Shown here: positions 61,728 to 64,000 of the stretch, piece after piece
How positions within the stretch are numbered: the stretch's first letter is position 1
How the letters are laid out: each line of letters begins with the position of its first letter
Assembly (NCBI GenBank): GCA_014379625.1
Contig: JACMLJ010000031.1
Span: forward strand, 1-64,000
Reading direction: 5' to 3'
Length of the DNA: 64,000 bases
DNA from: Ferruginibacter sp.
Lineage (GTDB): Bacteria > Bacteroidota > Bacteroidia > Chitinophagales > Chitinophagaceae
Position numbers and translations under genes: made by a program
The notes under the pieces: generated by a model
Database searches by the model: none
The model's input: the letters and a program-made list of their open reading frames with translations, nothing else
Told to the model about the DNA's origin: nothing

Positions 61728-62672
61728 ATGACTGTTCATACCAACATACTTTTATTGCCCGTTTTTAAGGATACACTGATTACGATTGGAACTTTTGATG
61801 GGGTGCATGGCGGGCACCAGCAGATCATTCAACTGATGAAATCCGAGGCAGCTAAAGTTACCTGCGAAACAATTATCATCACGTTTCATCCGCACCCGCG
61901 CAAGATACTTGGCATTCAAAAAGAACCTGTATATTTATTAAATACCCTTGAAGAAAAGATCGCGTTATTAGAAAAATATGGTATTGACCACCTGGTAGTG
62001 GTTCCCTTTACAGCAACCTTTGCCAACCAGACTGCGGAAGCGTATATCGCTGATTTTTTGGTAAAAACCTTTCATCCGCATACCATTATTATCGGCCACG
62101 ACCATCGTTTTGGAAAGGGCCGCAGCGGTGACTTCCAATTACTGGAAGACAAAGCCCCCGAATATGGCTACGAAGTAAAAGAGATACCCGGTTTTATGCT
62201 GCAGGATATCACCATCAGTTCTACTAAAATAAGGGATGCATTACTAACCGGCGATATTGAAACGGCCAATCATTTTTTATGCTATGATTATTTCTTCAGT
62301 GGCCGGGTGGTTGAAGGAAACCAAACTGGCAGAACGATTGGTTATCCCACAGCAAACCTCCTGATTGCTGATGAAAATAAACTTATACCGGGCAATGGGG
62401 TTTATGCGGTATTAATTAAAAATGATGAATTGAAAACCAGGCATTTATCCGGGATGATGAATATTGGCGTACGCCCTACAGTTGGTGGAACAAAGAGAGT
62501 AATAGAAGTAAATATTTTTGATTTTAATAAAGATATTTATGGAGAAACCCTTACTATCATTGTAAAAAAACACCTGCGCAACGAAGTAAAATTTAGCGGG
62601 CTGGATGCTTTGAAAGAACAGTTGGCAAAAGATAAGGAAGCGGCATTGGTTGCGCTGCGGCGGGATCATTAA
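61728..62672 (+). CDS. ribF: Bifunctional riboflavin kinase/FAD synthetase
   Basis: RibF makes FMN and FAD from riboflavin. The 314-residue protein has an N-terminal nucleotidyltransferase domain with ITIGTFDGVHGGHQQII, TFHPHPRKI, GHDHRFGKGRSGD and SSTKIRDALLTGDIE, and a C-terminal riboflavin kinase domain with GRVVEGNQTGRTIGYPTANL, MNIGVRPTVGGTKRVIEVNIFDF. The ATG at 61728 is chosen because the longer TTG frame overlaps the promoter. No operon partner. Confidence 0.95.
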   Translation: MTVHTNILLLPVFKDTLITIGTFDGVHGGHQQIIQLMKSEAAKVTCETIIITFHPHPRKILGIQKEPVYLLNTLEEKIALLEKYGIDHLVVVPFTATFANQTAEAYIADFLVKTFHPHTIIIGHDHRFGKGRSGDFQLLEDKAPEYGYEVKEIPGFMLQDITISSTKIRDALLTGDIETANHFLCYDYFFSGRVVEGNQTGRTIGYPTANLLIADENKLIPGNGVYAVLIKNDELKTRHLSGMMNIGVRPTVGGTKRVIEVNIFDFNKDIYGETLTIIVKKHLRNEVKFSGLDALKEQLAKDKEAALVALRRDH

Positions 62673-62787
62673 AACCCGGAGTTTGTCTGCAATCCCCGTA
62701 AAAAACAGCATCTACCTGCTATCCGGAGTGTTTGGGCTCATCCCTGGTTTTCGTTAATAAAAAGATCGCTGTTCAGAAGGCGTTTTT

Positions 62788-63786
62788 TTAACCTATCATC
62801 TTCACCACCATCTCCTTCATCAATGAGGCATCCGGGGTACCAGGACTGTGTATGCCCAGGCTCTTCAGGTTGTACTCATGTAATAAAAGTAATGCCCTCT
62901 CAACGCCTTCATCCCTATATAATTTTACCGCAGTCATTGCTTCTTTAGCGGCAAAAGGATTATTATAAAAGAAGGGTTTTACAGCGGCTTCAGTTTTATC
63001 GGCCATTCCCGAAATGATGTGCAGTTTGCTAAAGAAACCATAGAGCGCCGGAAGCAACTGTTGTATAGGTCCGGCTTTTGGGTTACTTTCAAAATACTGG
63101 ATAATACGGATGGCTTTTACAAGGTCTTTTTTACTTATTGCAGCCTGTAATTCGAAAGCATTATACTCCTTGCTTACACCCACATATTTTTCAATATCAT
63201 CTTCACTGATAGTTTTTCGCTGGCCCAGGTTAAGCGTGAGTTTGTCCAGTTCATTTACTATGCGGTTAAGGTCACTCCCGAGGTGTTCAGTCAGCAACCC
63301 GATCGCCCTTGGTGTCATCGTAAAATCCTGCGATTTCAAATAATCTGTCACCCACTCCGCAAGTTTATATTCCCGTATTTTTTCCGAGGTAAATACCACA
63401 CCTGCCTTGCTGATGGTTTTGTAAAATTTGGTCCTTTTGTCCAGGGTCTTTTCCTTGTAGCTCAATACAAAAATGGTGGAGGCAAGCGGGCGTTCAATGT
63501 AATTTTCGAGCTTCTCCAAATCCTTCATTTGCTGGGCCTCCTTCAGCAAAACCACCTGCTTTTCTGCAAACATCGGGTAGCGCATACAGGCATTTACCAC
63601 ATCGCTCCAACTGGCATCCTTACCATAAAAAACAGAAAGGTTGAATCCCGCCTCGCTCTCCGGCAAAATTGAATGCTCGGCATAATTCATTACAAGGTCG
63701 ATGTAATAGTTTTCCTCACCCTCCAGCCAGTAGATGGGTTTAAAGACTTTGTTTTTCCAATCACCAATAATTTTTTGTGCAGACAT
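62788..63786 (-). CDS. holA: DNA polymerase III subunit delta
   Basis: Delta opens the sliding clamp during loading. The 332-residue protein has the N-terminal ATPase-like domain (KPIYWLEGEENYYIDLVMNYAEHSI), the clamp-opening region with KQVVLLKEAQQMKDLEKLENYIERP, and C-terminal helical domain (ELQAAISKKDLVKAIRIIQYFESNPKAGPIQQLLPALYGFFSKL). It is convergent with ribF; no strong terminator is seen. A -7 element TATTTTTG lies at 63794-63801. Confidence 0.9.
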   Translation of the reverse strand: MSAQKIIGDWKNKVFKPIYWLEGEENYYIDLVMNYAEHSILPESEAGFNLSVFYGKDASWSDVVNACMRYPMFAEKQVVLLKEAQQMKDLEKLENYIERPLASTIFVLSYKEKTLDKRTKFYKTISKAGVVFTSEKIREYKLAEWVTDYLKSQDFTMTPRAIGLLTEHLGSDLNRIVNELDKLTLNLGQRKTISEDDIEKYVGVSKEYNAFELQAAISKKDLVKAIRIIQYFESNPKAGPIQQLLPALYGFFSKLHIISGMADKTEAAVKPFFYNNPFAAKEAMTAVKLYRDEGVERALLLLHEYNLKSLGIHSPGTPDASLMKEMVVKMIG

Positions 63787-63793
63787 AGCAACT

Positions 63794-63801
63794 CAAAAAT
63801 A
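63794..63801 (-). promoter_or_regulatory. -7 element TATTTTTG of holA
   Basis: TAnnTTTG on the minus strand, 7 bases before the holA ATG, giving a very short leader. Confidence 0.5.
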
Positions 63802-63900
63802 CAAAAGCTTTGCAACTTAAAATTAGCTGACTGTTCATTACCTAGCTGGTGAGGTTAAAAATGCAGTTGATAAATATCAGTAAGTCACCTGTAGCTAAAA

Positions 63901-64000
63901 TTACGGGATACTCCCGCGCAGCCATTCCCTGAACTTATTTACAGCAGTGTCATGTGTGCATGGTTCATCATTGCGGATTTGTGCAAGACCTTCACTTATT
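63901..64000 (-). CDS. Partial gene, C-terminus only (possible antitoxin)
   Basis: A minus-strand frame open from the window edge ends at TAA (63901-63903) and encodes ISEGLAQIRNDEPCTHDTAV then NKFREWLRG. The GL-x-I...x-THxxxxxxxxxWL pattern resembles the C-terminal end of small addiction-module antitoxins (for example, GLADIE...HEDV...WL). The rest of the gene lies outside the window, so this is tentative. Confidence 0.45.
   Translation of the reverse strand, partial: ISEGLAQIRNDEPCTHDTAVNKFREWLRGSIP

Overview
The window reads as chromosome of a Bacteroidota bacterium, most likely family Chitinophagaceae. The evidence is: C-terminal type IX secretion (T9SS) sorting domains; many TAnnTTTG -7 promoter elements; A-rich rather than Shine-Dalgarno leaders; about 40% GC; and gene families typical of that group (DUF2279, 518-aa helical-repeat protein, Bacteroidota-type PurM, carboxy-terminal processing peptidase). 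The genus cannot be fixed from the sequence alone.

Layout. 1-7.1 kb is accessory and partly decayed: a frameshifted DUF2147 remnant, a YCII/ECF42 sigma pair, a membrane protein plus XRE regulator behind a palindromic operator, a VOC protein, a truncated DUF1697 gene, a DUF4350 lipoprotein, a 43-bp inverted-repeat element and an orphan tyrosine recombinase. 7.5-16.5 kb holds scattered single genes: a lipoprotein with a probable sugar-hydrolase-like barrel, a creatininase-family amidohydrolase, a glycine-zipper lipoprotein, a large radical SAM protein, an MtfA-like peptidase and a T9SS cargo protein. 17-31.4 kb is mostly housekeeping on the minus strand (helical-repeat protein, Omp85-like barrel, queuosine-precursor transporter, Pcm, tail-specific protease, phosphohexomutase), plus an unannotated plus-strand transcript candidate at 18.77-18.95 kb and a Crp/SDR pair.

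31.6-41.1 kb is the most interesting part. A membrane Fe-S protein (31626-32954) and its usual CCG-domain partner plus small companion protein (39819-41125) are separated by about 6.9 kb. That gap holds a UbiA prenyltransferase, type III polyketide synthase, methyltransferase and FAD oxidoreductase operon, a cupin, a LysE-type exporter and an ATP-grasp enzyme. The operon looks like a pathway for a prenylated or alkylated, methylated and oxidised phenolic/quinone compound.

41-64 kb is again core: DUF3052/YdeI protein, M48 peptidase, PlsY, PrmA, GH31, Pnp, RpsO, two paralogous membrane proteins, an oxidoreductase-glycosyltransferase operon, FtsE, PurM, a 1235-aa modular T9SS protein, RibF and HolA. 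A partial gene at the right edge may be an antitoxin.

A genome-scale theme is short tandem repeats with a 7-bp period (CATTCAC, TGCCCAT and ATCAAGT types) or an 8-bp period (ATGTGCTA type). They sit between genes, often running to a stop codon, and in two places enter coding sequence (the glycosyltransferase C-terminus and purM). A 261-bp MITE-like element with perfect 19-bp terminal inverted repeats is embedded in one heptamer array. No tRNA, rRNA or CRISPR array was recognised. All family names come from reading motifs by eye; no database search was possible.
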